DNA of 64,000 bases from Pacificimonas aurantium (lineage in GTDB: Bacteria; Pseudomonadota; Alphaproteobacteria; Sphingomonadales; Sphingomonadaceae): assembly GCF_020092905.1 (NCBI RefSeq), contig NZ_JAGSGB010000002.1, forward strand, positions 248,001-312,000. Direction: 5' to 3'. Below, piece after piece: positions 33,166-45,620 of the stretch (the stretch's first letter is position 1; every line of letters begins with the position of its first letter). A program made the position numbers and the translations under genes. The notes beneath the pieces are model-generated. The model saw nothing but the letters and a program-made list of their open reading frames with translations, was not told the origin of the DNA and did no database searches.

Positions 33166-34359
33166 CTACCGGACGAAATTGGCGGCAAGCTCCACATGTG
33201 TGGACCAGCGGAACTGCGCGACCGGTCGCAGCTCCTCCAGGCGAAAGCCGCCGGCAACCAGGATTTCGGCATCCCGCGCGAAGGTGCTGGGATTGCAGGA
33301 TACGTAGACGAACCTCTCCAGGTTCGACGCGGCGGCTGTCTCGCACTGGATACGAGCCCCCGCGCGCGGGGGATCGACCACGACGCAGTCGAAGGATTTC
33401 AACTCCTTCGCCGTGTACGGACGGCGGAAGAGATCGCGATGGTCGGCGCCCAGATTGAAGCCGCCTGCCCCGGCGGCCTGCTTCAAGGCCTCGATCGCTG
33501 GCCCTGCCGCATCCGCCGCCGTCACCTTTGCACGTCTGGCGAGAGGCAGTGCGAACGTGCCGAGGCCGCAGAAGAGGTCCGCGACACGCCCCGCTCCTTT
33601 TGCGAAGTCCAGGACAGCGGCTTGCAGTGCCGCTTCCCCGTCCGCCGTGGCCTGCAGGAACGATCCGGCGGGAAAGGCGACCCCCTGACCGTCGAATGCC
33701 ACCATGGGCAGGTCTCGCTGGAACAGCGGCTCTGCGGCCCCCCGGTCCTCGACGGAAATCCGCGCGACTCCGGCGCGTTCCATCCAAACCGGGCTGAAAG
33801 CCCTGCGCGCGCGCTCTGGCGACATATTGGTCATCAGCATGTCGTAACCGTTGAGCGTTTCGGTCAGCGTCAGGGAAGATATCCAGTCCGCTGGAAGCGC
33901 CGCACTCAGCGGTTCGCGAAGGGCGCCGAGCAAACAGAAAAGTCCCGGCGTCAGGACATGGCATTCCTCGATATCGACGACGGTGCGGCTGCTTTCCTCA
34001 TTGAAACCGAGTGACAGGCGGCCTCCGCGCGTTTGCGCGCGCAGCGATGCGCGGCGGCGGCTTCGCGGAGGCGAGATGTGTGTCCGAGCGACCGCCCCCG
34101 GGGCGATGCCGCTCTTTGCGAGTGCGCTTTCGATACGACCGCGTGCGAAGGCGCCCAGCACCTCGTCATCGGCATGTTGAAGCTGACAGGCCCCGCATGT
34201 TCCGAAATGGCGACAAGGCGGTTCCCGCCGATGCGGACCGGGCTCGATCCGGCCATCCTCGTGAACGAGATCGCCCGGAACGGCGCCGGGTACGAACGTG
34301 CCGCTCTCCGTTACCCCGTCCCCTCTTGCGGCAAGTCGGGCCACGCGGCGGGCTGTCAT
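33166..34359 (-). CDS. TrmA/RlmCD-family 23S rRNA (uracil-5-)-methyltransferase-like protein
   Basis: A 397-residue SAM-dependent RNA methyltransferase. Four Cys in the pattern [13 protein letters not shown] plus the later EECHVL should bind a 4Fe-4S cluster. The methyltransferase core has [18 protein letters not shown] (SAM loop), [12 protein letters not shown], and [14 protein letters not shown] with the catalytic Cys. The TRAM domain at the N-terminus is short or reduced. RlmD, RlmC and TrmA cannot be told apart here. It overlaps the nnr stop codon by four bases, so they are translated together. Confidence 0.88.
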   Translation of the reverse strand: MTARRVARLAARGDGVTESGTFVPGAVPGDLVHEDGRIEPGPHRREPPCRHFGTCGACQLQHADDEVLGAFARGRIESALAKSGIAPGAVARTHISPPRSRRRASLRAQTRGGRLSLGFNEESSRTVVDIEECHVLTPGLFCLLGALREPLSAALPADWISSLTLTETLNGYDMLMTNMSPERARRAFSPVWMERAGVARISVEDRGAAEPLFQRDLPMVAFDGQGVAFPAGSFLQATADGEAALQAAVLDFAKGAGRVADLFCGLGTFALPLARRAKVTAADAAGPAIEALKQAAGAGGFNLGADHRDLFRRPYTAKELKSFDCVVVDPPRAGARIQCETAAASNLERFVYVSCNPSTFARDAEILVAGGFRLEELRPVAQFRWSTHVELAANFVR

Positions 34360-35696
34360 CGGATGAGGTCCAGCAAATCCTCTGCGATCAGTCCGTCCCT
34401 GCCGCGGCAGCCCGCATCCCCATGGCGCCAGACTCCGGCGCAGGCAGCCTCGAAAGGGGCACGCCCGCGCGCCAGTTCGGCGCCAACAAGACCCGCCAAA
34501 ACGTCTCCCGAGCCTGCCGTACCCAATCGGGGGTGGGCGTGATCGTTGACGACCGCCGCGCCTTCGGGAGACGCGATGACGGTGTCGCGGCCTTTCAGGC
34601 AGACGACCGCCCCGCAGCGGCTGGCCGCGGTTCGCGCGCGCTCGACCTTCGAGCCCGGCAGATTGCCGAACATGCGCCTGAACTCTCCCTCATGCGGGGT
34701 TAGGACGCTCGCAGGCGGTACGTCGTCGGGCTTCATCCAGGACAGAATGTCGCCGTCGAGCACCAGCGGGCAGCCGATGTCGATGATCCGCTGCGCCAGG
34801 GCCCTGCTTTCCTCTCCGCGGCCCAGTCCAGGGCCGATCACCGCAGCGTCCTGCCGGTCCGCATCGATCTCGCCGGCAGCCATCTGAACGACGGAGCTGG
34901 GCGGAAAGGCGTCGGTATATCCGGCCAGGGTGACATAACCCGCCCCTCCCCGCTGCGCGGCGCGCGCCGCCAGCCACGCCGCACCCGGCATATGGCCAGC
35001 CGCGACGAGAACGGTGCCGCGATCGAATTTATGTGAGGTCGCGGGGGATGGGATCGCCTCGGGCGGTGAATTGAAACGAAGCTCGGCTTTCGGCTCCCCC
35101 AGTCCGATATCGATCATGTCGAGATGGCCCATGAAGCCGGCCGCCGGGTAAAGCGCGTGCGCCGGTTTCCACGCTGCAAAAACCAGAGTTTCCTCGGCAT
35201 GGTACGGCGCACCGAGGTCGGCGCCATCATCGCAGCCTGACCCGCTGACGAGGTCGAGCGCGATCCGCAGCTCAGCAGCGTTCGCCAGACGGCCTATCGC
35301 TGCCACTATCTTGTCGGACAGCGGGCGGTCCTGGCCGCTGCCAAAAACGGCATCGACGAATATGCCCGCCCGAGCCCCAACCTCCGGCGATTCGACCTCG
35401 GAAACCCACAAATCGCGCGCGCGGCGGCACAGTTCGCTTTCCGGCTCGATCAGCGCGGCAACCCGTACCCGAAGACCGAGGTCACGCAACCGGGCGGCCG
35501 CCACATAACCGTCGCCGCCGTTGTTTCCCGGTCCGCAGAGAATCAGAATCTCGCGGCCCGCCGCGCGGATGGCAATGCGGTCGGCAGCCGCCTGACCGGC
35601 GCGGCACATCAGCGACCAGCCCCCCTCGTCCCCTGGCGCCCCGTCCTGTTCGAAGCCTTTCATCTCACTGGCAGTAAGAATCGCGCCCGCGGTCAT
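34356..35696 (-). CDS. nnr: Bifunctional NAD(P)H-hydrate epimerase / ADP-dependent dehydratase
   Basis: A 446-residue repair enzyme. The N-terminal YjeF epimerase domain (about 1-210) has LCGPGNNGGDGYVAAARLRDLG and VDAVFGSGQ. The C-terminal ribokinase-like dehydratase domain has VLTPHEGEFRRMFG, VVCLKGRDTVIASPEG and the signature GTAGSGDVLAGLVGA. Together they repair hydrated NAD(P)H. It lies within a minus-strand run with overlapping ends: N-formylglutamate amidohydrolase (upstream) and RNA methyltransferase (downstream). Confidence 0.95.
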   Translation of the reverse strand: MTAGAILTASEMKGFEQDGAPGDEGGWSLMCRAGQAAADRIAIRAAGREILILCGPGNNGGDGYVAAARLRDLGLRVRVAALIEPESELCRRARDLWVSEVESPEVGARAGIFVDAVFGSGQDRPLSDKIVAAIGRLANAAELRIALDLVSGSGCDDGADLGAPYHAEETLVFAAWKPAHALYPAAGFMGHLDMIDIGLGEPKAELRFNSPPEAIPSPATSHKFDRGTVLVAAGHMPGAAWLAARAAQRGGAGYVTLAGYTDAFPPSSVVQMAAGEIDADRQDAAVIGPGLGRGEESRALAQRIIDIGCPLVLDGDILSWMKPDDVPPASVLTPHEGEFRRMFGNLPGSKVERARTAASRCGAVVCLKGRDTVIASPEGAAVVNDHAHPRLGTAGSGDVLAGLVGAELARGRAPFEAACAGVWRHGDAGCRGRDGLIAEDLLDLIR

Positions 35697-36403
35697 GGAA
35701 GCGCCTCGACCATGTGCTCGACCAGCTTATCCAACAGCGCCGCCCAGTGCTCTCGCCCGTCGGCGGTTTCCAGGTGATCCTGGCGAATCTCGAAGAACAG
35801 GTAGGGGAGATTGCGGGGCTCGGCGTGGCGCTGCATCGTGTAGCCGTGGCTGGCACCGGAATAGGGTTCGTTGTCGCCGACGGTCAGGCCCTGCGCACGC
35901 AGCCAGGGTATGGCGATTTCTGGTGCACGATTATCGCGGTCGTAGAGAACGCCGCAGTCCCAAGGGCGCGCGGCTTCGCCCGTTTTCATGGCAGGCGTGA
36001 AGCTATGGAGCGACAGAATAAGCTGACAGAACGCGATATCGAGCCGCGCGCCGACCCGCTCATGATAGGCGTCGTGGAACGATTGGCGCCGCGCCCGTTC
36101 CGCGGCTGAGAGGTTCTGATTGCCGGGGACTGCCCGGCCGTCGCTTTCGACGGGAACGGCCGCCTCGAAGGGCCGGTTCAGATCGACGACCAGGCGCGAC
36201 ACTTCTGCTGTAAGGAGATCGGCCCCTGTCCGTACGGCGAGCTGTTCGGCGACCAGACGCGCCCCAATGTCTACGGCGATATGAGTGTTCATGACCTCTT
36301 TCGGCACACCAAGGTCGATCTCGGGCGGAACCCGGTCGCTGGCATGGTCGACCATGATGAAGAGGTCAGACCGGTGGCCGGGAAGGAAACTGAAAGCGGA
36401 CAT
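35693..36403 (-). CDS. N-formylglutamate amidohydrolase family protein
   Basis: A 236-residue hydrolase of the HutG2/FGase fold. The segments VDHASDRVPPEI (metal ligand region), HIAVDIGARLVAEQLA, LTAEVSRLVVDLNRP, LSLHSFTPAM and the C-terminal LPYLFFEIRQDHL are family-typical. Members cleave N-formylglutamate at the end of one histidine-degradation route, but no hut genes are near, so the true substrate is uncertain. It ends four bases into nnr. Confidence 0.85.
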   Translation of the reverse strand: MSAFSFLPGHRSDLFIMVDHASDRVPPEIDLGVPKEVMNTHIAVDIGARLVAEQLAVRTGADLLTAEVSRLVVDLNRPFEAAVPVESDGRAVPGNQNLSAAERARRQSFHDAYHERVGARLDIAFCQLILSLHSFTPAMKTGEAARPWDCGVLYDRDNRAPEIAIPWLRAQGLTVGDNEPYSGASHGYTMQRHAEPRNLPYLFFEIRQDHLETADGREHWAALLDKLVEHMVEALP

Positions 36404-36429
36404 ACGTCCATAAAGGGGCCGTAGGCCGA

Positions 36430-36467
36430 AAAGAAAAGGGGCCGCCCTGGGGAGGTCGCGGCCCCTT
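36430..36467 (-). terminator. Rho-independent terminator of the small secreted-protein gene
   Basis: A perfect 10-bp GC-rich stem (AAGGGGCCGC / GCGGCCCCTT, 12-base loop) is followed on the minus strand by TTTTCTTTTC. It stands 34 bases after the stop codon of the gene at 36501-36791. It is the clearest intrinsic terminator in the window. Confidence 0.85.
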
Positions 36468-36500
36468 GCGAACGGGCGACTACGCCCGCCTGCAGAGAGG

Positions 36501-36791
36501 TTAGTTCTTCTGCGCGAGTTCGGTCTCGGTCACGTCCAGATAGCGCATGGCGCGGCTGAACTGTTTCTTCGCAGCGCGCTCGTTTCCGGCTTCACAGAGC
36601 GCGACGCCGACATCGATCTTGCGAAGCGCGCGACGCGCGTCCGTTTCGTCGGCTGCTGCGGCAGCAGCGCGCAGGTCTGCGGGCATCGTAGCGCAGACAT
36701 CAGCCTCTTCGGCATGAGCTGGTCCCACGGCGAGCCCGACATTGAGGGTCGCGACCGCGATCGCGGCGATGGCAATAAGAGTACGGCGCAT
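36501..36791 (-). CDS. Small exported protein of unknown function
   Basis: A 96-residue protein with a signal peptide (MRRTLIAIAAIAVATLNVGL ... AHA), cleaved at about residue 26. The mature part has two Cys (ADVCATMP, ALCEAGNE) that could form a disulfide, and is helical and Ala/Arg-rich (LRAAAAAADETDARRALRKI; RAAKKQFSRAMRYL). It looks like a one-repeat TPR-like helical hairpin, but no family is recognised. The frame is open to 36851, but ATG 36791 starts directly on the signal peptide. It stands alone between an AT-rich upstream gap (36792-37012, where its promoter must lie) and a strong terminator. Confidence 0.75.
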   Translation of the reverse strand: MRRTLIAIAAIAVATLNVGLAVGPAHAEEADVCATMPADLRAAAAAADETDARRALRKIDVGVALCEAGNERAAKKQFSRAMRYLDVTETELAQKN

Positions 36792-37012
36792 GATGAAATC
36801 CTTTCGTTTGCCAATGTCTGTCGAACCCCGAACTGAGTACGACTCAATCACTGCCCTCGATTTAGAGTCGCGCTCAGTTTCTGCAAGCGGATTTTTGAGT
36901 CTTAATCAAATTGGCATGAGGCGGTTTGGTCGCTGCGCGCAGAGCCACTCCCAGACCGCACGTGGAAAGCCTTATATTTTGATGGAACGTTCGGACCCTG
37001 ATCGGTGAGCGG

Positions 37013-40000
37013 TCAGGCGTCGAGCCGAGCGTCGCTGATTCCATCCAGACCGCTAAGGTGATGAACCAGCTCCGAATCCAACGAGAGGTTTCCACCCACC
37101 TTCAGCGTCGCCGTGCCGCCCTGCTTCAAAGGGATACGGATTTCTGCCTCCCCGCGTCCCGATCCCGGGACAAGAAGTGAAGAAAGCTGATCAACCGCGT
37201 CGGGCCCGGCATCGATCTTCAGCACCGTACGGCCCTTTCCGTCCAGCGACGGTAGCGACACGGCCCCCGACACCCTCAGAAACGGGGTTTCATATCCCGG
37301 TCTCCAATTCAGTTCACCCTGGATCAGGACGGGCTCGTCGGCAGCGCGCGCTTCCTCGACGAGCTTCTGGACGTCCTCTTCGTAGACGTTTCCCGAAAAT
37401 TGACCGTCCTGATCGGAAAGCGTCAGCGCGAGGAAGGGCTTACCGCCGTTCTGCGACACACGTTTGCGCGACGCTTCCACTTTCGCGCCGAGAACCGCGC
37501 GTTCCTTCCCGCCTCCCGGAGGGCCGCCAAGCTCGACATAGCGCGCATAGGTCTTCGCGCCTTTCGCTTTCAGGATGTGCGCATAAGCGCTCAGCGGATG
37601 GGCGGAGAAGTAGAAACCGAAGGAATCAAGCTCCTTCTCCATGGTTTCGGATAGCGACCAGCGTTCGGTGGACTTGGGCCTGATGAGCGAAATTTCGCCC
37701 GCGCCCCCACCTCCTCCTCCGAACAACGCGCCCTGCTGCGTGGCGCGTTGCTCCGCCGCCGAATTGGCCACCGCCAAAAGCGAAGAGGCCATGCCGAACA
37801 CGGCGGCACGGTTGGCATCGAGCTCGTCAAACGCACCTGCCGCTGCCAGGCGCTCAAGCTGCCTGGTGTTGAGCAGCTTAGGATCCACCCGGTTTGCGAA
37901 GTCGGTGAGCGACGTGAAATCGCCATTCTCGCTGCGCTCGCGGACCACCTGTTCCATGGCCTTCGTCCCCACCCCTTTGAGGGCGGCAAGCGCATAGCGA
38001 AGACGGTTCTGGCCATCCTCCCCGGTTTCGACGACGAAACGCTCTGCGGACGCATTGATGTCCGGCGGAAGGCACTCGACGCCTAACCGCCGCGCATCGT
38101 CGAGGAAAATACCGAGCTTTTCGGTCTGGCCCATGTCGAACTGCATCGAGGCGGCGTAAAATTCGGCGGGGAAATGCGCCTTCAGCCAAGCTGTTTGGTA
38201 CGCGATCAGGGCATAGGCGGCTGCGTGGCTTTTGTTGAAGCCATAGCCTGCGAACTTTGCCACCAGCTCGAAGATGTAGTCGGCCTGTTTCGGGTCGACG
38301 CCCTGCTCCTTGGCGCCGGAGAGAAATCGCTCTTTCTGCTTCGCCATCTCCTCGGGCTTCTTCTTGCCCATGGCGCGGCGCAGCAGGTCTGCTTCGCCCA
38401 GCGAGTAGCCGGCAAGCTCCTGCGCGATCTGCATCACCTGTTCCTGGTAGATGATGACGCCGTAGGTCTCGGTCAGATATTGCTCCAACCGCGGGTGCAG
38501 GTAGTCCGGCTGCTCCCGCCCATGCTTGCGGTTGGCGAACTGCGGAATGCTGTCCATCGGACCCGGACGATACAGCGAGATTAGAGCGATGATGTCCGCG
38601 AACGTGTCGGGCTTCACCTTCGCCAGCGTGTCACGCATGCCGTCGGATTCCAGCTGGAACACCCCAAGCGTGTCGCCCCGCGCCATCAGCGCGTAGGTCT
38701 CCTCGTCCGTCCAGTCGATCTTCGCCAGGTCGGGCCGCGTCCCGGTACGCCGCTCGATCAGGTCGAGGGCGTAGTGAATGACTGAGAGGGTTTTCAGGCC
38801 GAGAAAGTCGAACTTCACAAGGCCGGCCTGCTCGACCCACTTCATGTCGAACTGGGTGACCGGCATGTCGGAGCGCGGATCCCGGTAGAGCGGCACCAAC
38901 TGCGACAGCGGTCGGTCGCCGATGACGACGCCTGCCGCGTGGGTCGAGGAATGGCGCGGCATCCCCTCGAGCTGAAGTGCCAGGTCGATCAGGCGCCGCA
39001 CGTCCTCCTCACGCTTGTAGCGGCGGCTGAGGTCGACATTCGCGTCCAGCGCCTCTTTTAGCGATTGCGGCTTGGCGGGATTGTTGTCGATCATCCCGGC
39101 CAGCGTCTCGCGCATGCCGAACGGCATCTGCAGAACACGGCCGACGTCCTTAATGACTGCTCGCGCCTTCAGCTTTCCGAAGGTGATGATCTGGGCAACC
39201 TGGTCGCGCCCGTAGCGCTCCTGCACATAACGGATGACCTCGCCGCGCCGGGTTTCGCAGAAATCGATGTCGAAGTCGGGCATCGAGACACGCTCGGGAT
39301 TGAGGAAGCGTTCGAACAGAAGGCCGAGTTCTATGGGATCGAGGTCCGTGATCGTCAGCGACCAGGCAACGACCGAGCCGGCCCCCGACCCGCGACCGGG
39401 TCCGACGGGAATCCCCTTGTCCTTCGCCCATTGGATGAAATCGGCAACGATCAGGAAGTAGCCGGGAAAGCCCATCTTTTCGATGATGCCGAGTTCGTAA
39501 TCGAGGCGCTTGAAATAGGCGTCCCGGTCGACCGACGGCCTCACCTTCAGACGCTTCTCGAGCCCGGCGCGGGCCAAGTCGCGCAGCGCGGAGACCTCTG
39601 CTTCGGGATCGCCGGCCAGGCTTGGCAGAATCGGCTTACGCTGCGGTGCCATGACGGCGCAGCGCTGTGCGACGATGGCGGTATTCGCGATCGCCTCGGG
39701 CAGATCCTTGAACAACTCACGCATGACGTCACCGGACTTCAGCCATAGCTCAGGGTTCGTACGGGGACGGTCCTGCGTCTGGGTGTAAGTGCTGCTGGCA
39801 ATGCAGAGCATGACGTCGTGCGCGGGCGAAAAATCGCGGTCCAGGAACGCAGCCGGATTCGTCGCGACCAGCGGCAGTCCGCGCTCGAGCGCCAGTTCGA
39901 TCAGGGCGACCTCGGACGCCGCTTCGACGGGATCGCCGGTCCTGCAAATCTCGATGTAAAGGCGGTCGCCGAACATGTCGGCAAGTTCTTCCAGATAGAC

Positions 40001-40495
40001 GCGCGCGGCCTTTGCCTGCTCTTCGGCAAGCAGGCGCGCCAACGCCCCCTCCGCTCCCGCGGTCAGGCAGATCAGCCCGTCCGCATATTGCTCCAGGCGG
40101 TCGAGATCGACATGCGCGGTCTCCGTGGGATCGCTCCCCAGATGCGCATGCGACAGCAGCTCGATCAGATTGCCGTAACCGCGCTCGTTCTGCGCCAGAA
40201 GAACCAGCCAGTCCTTCACCGCGGTGCCGCCGATCGGTTGCGCTCCCGGGCGCTCGACGGCCAGCATTGCGCCCATGATCGGCTGGACGCCGGCTCCAGC
40301 CAGTGCGGTGGACACCTCCATCGCGGAGAACATGTTCGATCGGTCGGTCAGAGCGGCGGCGGGAAATCCAAGTTCACGGCAACGCGCGGCCAGATCGCCG
40401 GGATGGATCGCGCCCTCCAGCATCGAATAGGAGGAGAAGCAGCGCAGCGGGATGTAAGGAGCAGGCGCGGCGGTCTCTTCGGCGGGATCAGGCAT
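37013..40495 (-). CDS. dnaE: DNA polymerase III subunit alpha
   Basis: A 1160-residue replicative polymerase. The N-terminal PHP domain (about 15-85) begins CFSSYSMLEGAIHPGDLAARC. The polymerase core has GPGRGSGAGSVVAWSLTITDL and PDFDIDFCETRRGEVIRYV with the catalytic Asp residues. HARHSSTHAAGVVIGD-like and SLYRPGPMDSIPQFANRKHG segments follow. An OB domain lies near 990-1060. The length is that of DnaE1. The PHP residues are partly changed (YSMLEGA in place of the HSxxSLLDG form), so it is probably not an active proofreading nuclease. It is the last gene of the lolC-lolD-dnaE run. Confidence 0.96.
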   Translation of the reverse strand: MPDPAEETAAPAPYIPLRCFSSYSMLEGAIHPGDLAARCRELGFPAAALTDRSNMFSAMEVSTALAGAGVQPIMGAMLAVERPGAQPIGGTAVKDWLVLLAQNERGYGNLIELLSHAHLGSDPTETAHVDLDRLEQYADGLICLTAGAEGALARLLAEEQAKAARVYLEELADMFGDRLYIEICRTGDPVEAASEVALIELALERGLPLVATNPAAFLDRDFSPAHDVMLCIASSTYTQTQDRPRTNPELWLKSGDVMRELFKDLPEAIANTAIVAQRCAVMAPQRKPILPSLAGDPEAEVSALRDLARAGLEKRLKVRPSVDRDAYFKRLDYELGIIEKMGFPGYFLIVADFIQWAKDKGIPVGPGRGSGAGSVVAWSLTITDLDPIELGLLFERFLNPERVSMPDFDIDFCETRRGEVIRYVQERYGRDQVAQIITFGKLKARAVIKDVGRVLQMPFGMRETLAGMIDNNPAKPQSLKEALDANVDLSRRYKREEDVRRLIDLALQLEGMPRHSSTHAAGVVIGDRPLSQLVPLYRDPRSDMPVTQFDMKWVEQAGLVKFDFLGLKTLSVIHYALDLIERRTGTRPDLAKIDWTDEETYALMARGDTLGVFQLESDGMRDTLAKVKPDTFADIIALISLYRPGPMDSIPQFANRKHGREQPDYLHPRLEQYLTETYGVIIYQEQVMQIAQELAGYSLGEADLLRRAMGKKKPEEMAKQKERFLSGAKEQGVDPKQADYIFELVAKFAGYGFNKSHAAAYALIAYQTAWLKAHFPAEFYAASMQFDMGQTEKLGIFLDDARRLGVECLPPDINASAERFVVETGEDGQNRLRYALAALKGVGTKAMEQVVRERSENGDFTSLTDFANRVDPKLLNTRQLERLAAAGAFDELDANRAAVFGMASSLLAVANSAAEQRATQQGALFGGGGGGAGEISLIRPKSTERWSLSETMEKELDSFGFYFSAHPLSAYAHILKAKGAKTYARYVELGGPPGGGKERAVLGAKVEASRKRVSQNGGKPFLALTLSDQDGQFSGNVYEEDVQKLVEEARAADEPVLIQGELNWRPGYETPFLRVSGAVSLPSLDGKGRTVLKIDAGPDAVDQLSSLLVPGSGRGEAEIRIPLKQGGTATLKVGGNLSLDSELVHHLSGLDGISDARLDA

Positions 40496-40596
40496 GGGCG
40501 AAATTGTCCCGTTCTTGCCCGTGATGGCAAGGGCACCGCCGAAAAAAGCTGTGCATAAGTCAGTAGCTCAAGGGCGGACCCCCGGAATGCCTGCAA

Positions 40597-41277
40597 TCAG
40601 GCCTGTTCCACCAGCTGGCCCTCGTGAAGCTCGACGATGCGGTCCATCTGCCGCGCCAACTCGCGATTGTGCGTCGCGATCAGCGCCGCGGACCCATGGC
40701 CCCGCACCACGCGCAGGAACTCTGCCAGCACCCGTTCGGAGGTGGCTTCGTCCAGATTGCCAGTGGGCTCGTCCGCCAGCACGAGGACAGGCTCGTTCGC
40801 CAGCGCGCGGGCGACCGCCACACGCTGCTGCTCACCGCCGGAGAGCTGGCTCGGCCGATGTGTCAGCCTCTCGCCAAGGCCGAGTTCGGTAAGCAGCCGC
40901 CGCGCCTTGTCGAGTGCGGCGGCCCGCGCCGTCCCCGCGATCAGCTGCGGCATCACGACATTCTCTTCGGCAGTAAAGTCCGGAAGCAGGTGATGGAACT
41001 GGTAGACGAAGCCCAGACGGTCGCGGCGAACTTCGGTTCTGCGTGAGGAATTTGCTGCCTCGACGGCCTCTCCGGCGATACGGATCGTCCCCTGAAACCC
41101 TCCTTCCAGAAGGCCGATCGCCTGAAGCATCGTGGACTTGCCCGACCCGGAGGGACCAAGAAGCGCCACGATCTCGCCCGGCCCGACGCTGAGGTCGACC
41201 CCGCGCAGAACCTCGATGGTCGTGCCGCCCTGCGTAAAGCTTCTCGACAGGCCGGTGACGTCGAGCACGTTACTCAT
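40597..41277 (-). CDS. lolD: Lipoprotein-releasing ABC transporter ATP-binding protein LolD
   Basis: A 226-residue ATPase. Walker A is [12 protein letters not shown], the signature is [15 protein letters not shown], and Walker B is [14 protein letters not shown]. The family mark is the [12 protein letters not shown] context and the [18 protein letters not shown]-type end (here [14 protein letters not shown]). It powers release of lipoproteins from the inner membrane to LolA. It overlaps the end of the permease gene by eight bases, as is usual for lol operons. Confidence 0.94.
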   Translation of the reverse strand: MSNVLDVTGLSRSFTQGGTTIEVLRGVDLSVGPGEIVALLGPSGSGKSTMLQAIGLLEGGFQGTIRIAGEAVEAANSSRRTEVRRDRLGFVYQFHHLLPDFTAEENVVMPQLIAGTARAAALDKARRLLTELGLGERLTHRPSQLSGGEQQRVAVARALANEPVLVLADEPTGNLDEATSERVLAEFLRVVRGHGSAALIATHNRELARQMDRIVELHEGQLVEQA

Positions 41278-42517
41278 AGCGCAGCACCTCGACCGGGTCG
41301 GTACTCGCCGCCTTCCAGGCTGGATAAAGCGTGGCGAGGAAGCTGAGCAGCAGCGCGATGACGACGATCGCGGTGACTTCGACCGGGTCGGTCTTTGCGG
41401 GTAGCTCGGTCAGATAGCGGATCGAGGGGTCCCACAGGTCGACGCCCGTCAACACGCTGATCCCTTCAACCACATTCTGGCGGAAGAAGAGGAAGGTGAA
41501 ACCCAGTAGCAGGCCGAGAAGTATGCCCGCCCCGCCGATTAGCGTTCCGACCGTCACGAAGACGCGCATGATCGCGTTCCGGCTTGCCCCCATGGTGCGC
41601 AGGATCGCGATGTCCTTCGTCTTTGCGCGGACGAGCATGATGAGGCTGGTGAGGATGTTGAAGCAGGCCACCAGTATGATGAAGCCGACGACGACGAACA
41701 TTACCGTCCGCTCCACGCTCAGCGCTTCGAACAGGACCCCGTTCATCTGCCGCCAGTCGACGAGGATCCCGCGCCCACCGAGCATCTGCTGGACGGGCGC
41801 AAGAATGGTCTCCACCCGATCCGCATCTTCCGTCGTGATGGTGATCAGGCCGACATCGCTTCCCATTCGCAGATAAAGCTGGGCATTCTCCAGCGGCATC
41901 AGCACGAAGGTCTTGTCATATTCGAAGATACCGACCTCGATGATCGCCGCCACCTGGTAGGGCACGATGCGCGGGGTGGTTCCGAACGGGGTGACCTGCC
42001 CTTCGGGGGAGATCAGGCTGATCGTATCGCCGAGAGCGACCCCCATGGACTGGGCGAGCCGCGAACCGATCGCGACCCGGTTTTCACCTTGGTATACGTC
42101 CTGAAACGAGCCGGCCACAACGCTGCCCGACAGATTGCTCTGGCTCGTCAGGTCGGCGTAGCGCATCCCCCTCAGAAGAACGGGCTGCGCGCGGTTGCGA
42201 TAGCTGCCGAGGAGCGGCTGCTCGATAATGGGCGCCGCCGAAACCACCCCGGGAAGATTCTCAATATCCTCGACCAGTGGCTGCCAGTCCGTCAGTTCCC
42301 CGCCATAGCCCTGCACGACGGCATCGCCGTTCAGGGAATTTATGGAGTCGAACAGCTCGGCTCGAAAGCCGTTCATGACCGACATGACCGCGATCAACGC
42401 CGCCACACCGAGCGCAACCGCGACCAACGAAATCGTAGCCACGAGGAAGATGAATCCCTCGGATCGGCCGGGCAAGAGGTAGCGCCGGGCCAGGGTGCGC
42501 TCATAGGTGGTAATCAT
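41270..42517 (-). CDS. lolC: Lipoprotein-releasing system permease (LolC/LolE family)
   Basis: A 415-residue membrane protein with one N-terminal helix (about 25-50; [30 protein letters not shown]), a large periplasmic domain, and three C-terminal helices in the FtsX fold ([41 protein letters not shown]; a last helix [14 protein letters not shown]). The motif [20 protein letters not shown] is the coupling loop to LolD. One permease gene serves both LolC and LolE functions here (homodimer, as known in many alphaproteobacteria). It lies 45 bp after proS. Confidence 0.93.
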   Translation of the reverse strand: MITTYERTLARRYLLPGRSEGFIFLVATISLVAVALGVAALIAVMSVMNGFRAELFDSINSLNGDAVVQGYGGELTDWQPLVEDIENLPGVVSAAPIIEQPLLGSYRNRAQPVLLRGMRYADLTSQSNLSGSVVAGSFQDVYQGENRVAIGSRLAQSMGVALGDTISLISPEGQVTPFGTTPRIVPYQVAAIIEVGIFEYDKTFVLMPLENAQLYLRMGSDVGLITITTEDADRVETILAPVQQMLGGRGILVDWRQMNGVLFEALSVERTVMFVVVGFIILVACFNILTSLIMLVRAKTKDIAILRTMGASRNAIMRVFVTVGTLIGGAGILLGLLLGFTFLFFRQNVVEGISVLTGVDLWDPSIRYLTELPAKTDPVEVTAIVVIALLLSFLATLYPAWKAASTDPVEVLRYE

Positions 42518-42562
42518 CGGTTCAGACCAGGTACGAGGTCGGGCGTTCCGGTCACGCGCAGA

Positions 42563-43852
42563 TCAAGCGGCAACGCGGGCGAGCGCGTCTTCGGGCGACA
42601 GATCCGCACGTTCGCCGGTGGCACGGTTCTTTACTTCGATAGTTCCGGCCGAAACGCCCTTGGGTCCGACGATGAGCTGCCATGGCAGGCCGATAAGGTC
42701 CATGGTCGCGAACTTCGCTCCGCCCCGGTCATTCCGGTCGTCATACAGCGCTTCTACGCCCGCATCGGTGAGCTGACCGTATAGCTGCTCGCAGGCGGCG
42801 TCGCAGGCTTCGTCGCCCTGACGCAAATTGATGATGCCGACCTGATAGGGCGCAACCTGGCGCGGCCAGACGATGCCGGCCTCGTCGTGACATGCCTCGA
42901 TGATCGCACCGAACAGCCTGGAAACGCCGATACCGTAGCTGCCCATCAGCGGGTGGACCTGCTCGCCGTCCCTGCCCTGCACTGAATAGCCCATGCCATT
43001 GGTATATTTGGATCCGAAAGCGAAGATGTGGCCAACCTCGATTCCGCGCCGCTTCAGCAGGCGATCTGCCGGAACCGGGCAGTCCGCGACCTTCTCATGC
43101 TCTTCCTCTTCCATCGCGTAGGTGGCGGAGAGCTTCGCGACGGCTTCGGGATCGTCGATGGAAATATCCTCGAGCGCGGCGTCGTAGTAGATCGCGCTTT
43201 CGCCGGTGTCGGCGAGGACATGGAATTCGTGGCTCAGGTCGCCGCCGATGGGACCGGTCGGGGCGCGGACCGGAACGGCCTTCAGCCCCAACGCAGCAAA
43301 GGTGCGCAGATAGGCTTCGAACTGGCTGTCGTAGGACCGGCGCAAGCCCTCCTCGTCGACGTCGAAGCTATAGGCGTCCTTCATCAGAAATTCGCGGCCG
43401 CGCATCACGCCGAAGCGCGGCCGGCGCTCGTCACGGAACTTCCACTGGATGTGATAGAACATCTTCGGAAGATCTCGGTACGAGGCCGCAGCCGACATGA
43501 ACAGTTCTGTCAGCATTTCCTCGTTGGTCGGACCGTAGAGCATGTTACGCCCATGACGGTCTTCGAAGCGAAGCATCTCCGGACCATAGGCGTCATAACG
43601 GCCGCTCCGCTGCCACAGGTCAGCCGACTGGACCGTCGGCATCAGCAGTTCCGCGCCACCGGCGCGATCTTGCTCTCGCCGGACGATGGCTTCAATCTTT
43701 TTAAGAACGCGAAAGCCGAGCGGCAGCCACGCATAGATACCAGCTGCAGTCTGGCGGATCAGCCCTGCGCGCAGGGCCAGCTTGTGGGAAATGATCTCCG
43801 CGTCGGCCGGCGATTCTTTCAGAACCGGCACGAAGGTCTGTGTCATACGCAT
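42563..43852 (-). CDS. proS: Prolyl-tRNA synthetase (short, alphaproteobacterial type)
   Basis: A 429-residue class II synthetase that loads proline. Motif 1 and 2 regions are [20 protein letters not shown] and [26 protein letters not shown]. Motif 3 is [17 protein letters not shown]. The C-terminal anticodon-binding domain ends [14 protein letters not shown]. The inserted editing domain of the long bacterial form (about 570 aa) is missing, as in alphaproteobacteria. It stands upstream of lolC on the same strand, so it is probably co-transcribed. Confidence 0.95.
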   Translation of the reverse strand: MRMTQTFVPVLKESPADAEIISHKLALRAGLIRQTAAGIYAWLPLGFRVLKKIEAIVRREQDRAGGAELLMPTVQSADLWQRSGRYDAYGPEMLRFEDRHGRNMLYGPTNEEMLTELFMSAAASYRDLPKMFYHIQWKFRDERRPRFGVMRGREFLMKDAYSFDVDEEGLRRSYDSQFEAYLRTFAALGLKAVPVRAPTGPIGGDLSHEFHVLADTGESAIYYDAALEDISIDDPEAVAKLSATYAMEEEEHEKVADCPVPADRLLKRRGIEVGHIFAFGSKYTNGMGYSVQGRDGEQVHPLMGSYGIGVSRLFGAIIEACHDEAGIVWPRQVAPYQVGIINLRQGDEACDAACEQLYGQLTDAGVEALYDDRNDRGGAKFATMDLIGLPWQLIVGPKGVSAGTIEVKNRATGERADLSPEDALARVAA

Positions 43853-43927
43853 GGCCGCGCCATTAGCAGAGCGCAGCCCGCGCGCAATATGAAGCGGAGC
43901 CCCTCGGTTCGTTCGGGCCAGTCGCGG

Positions 43928-45601
<1,674 letters not shown>

Positions 45602-45620
45602 CTAAATTGCGAAAATCAGC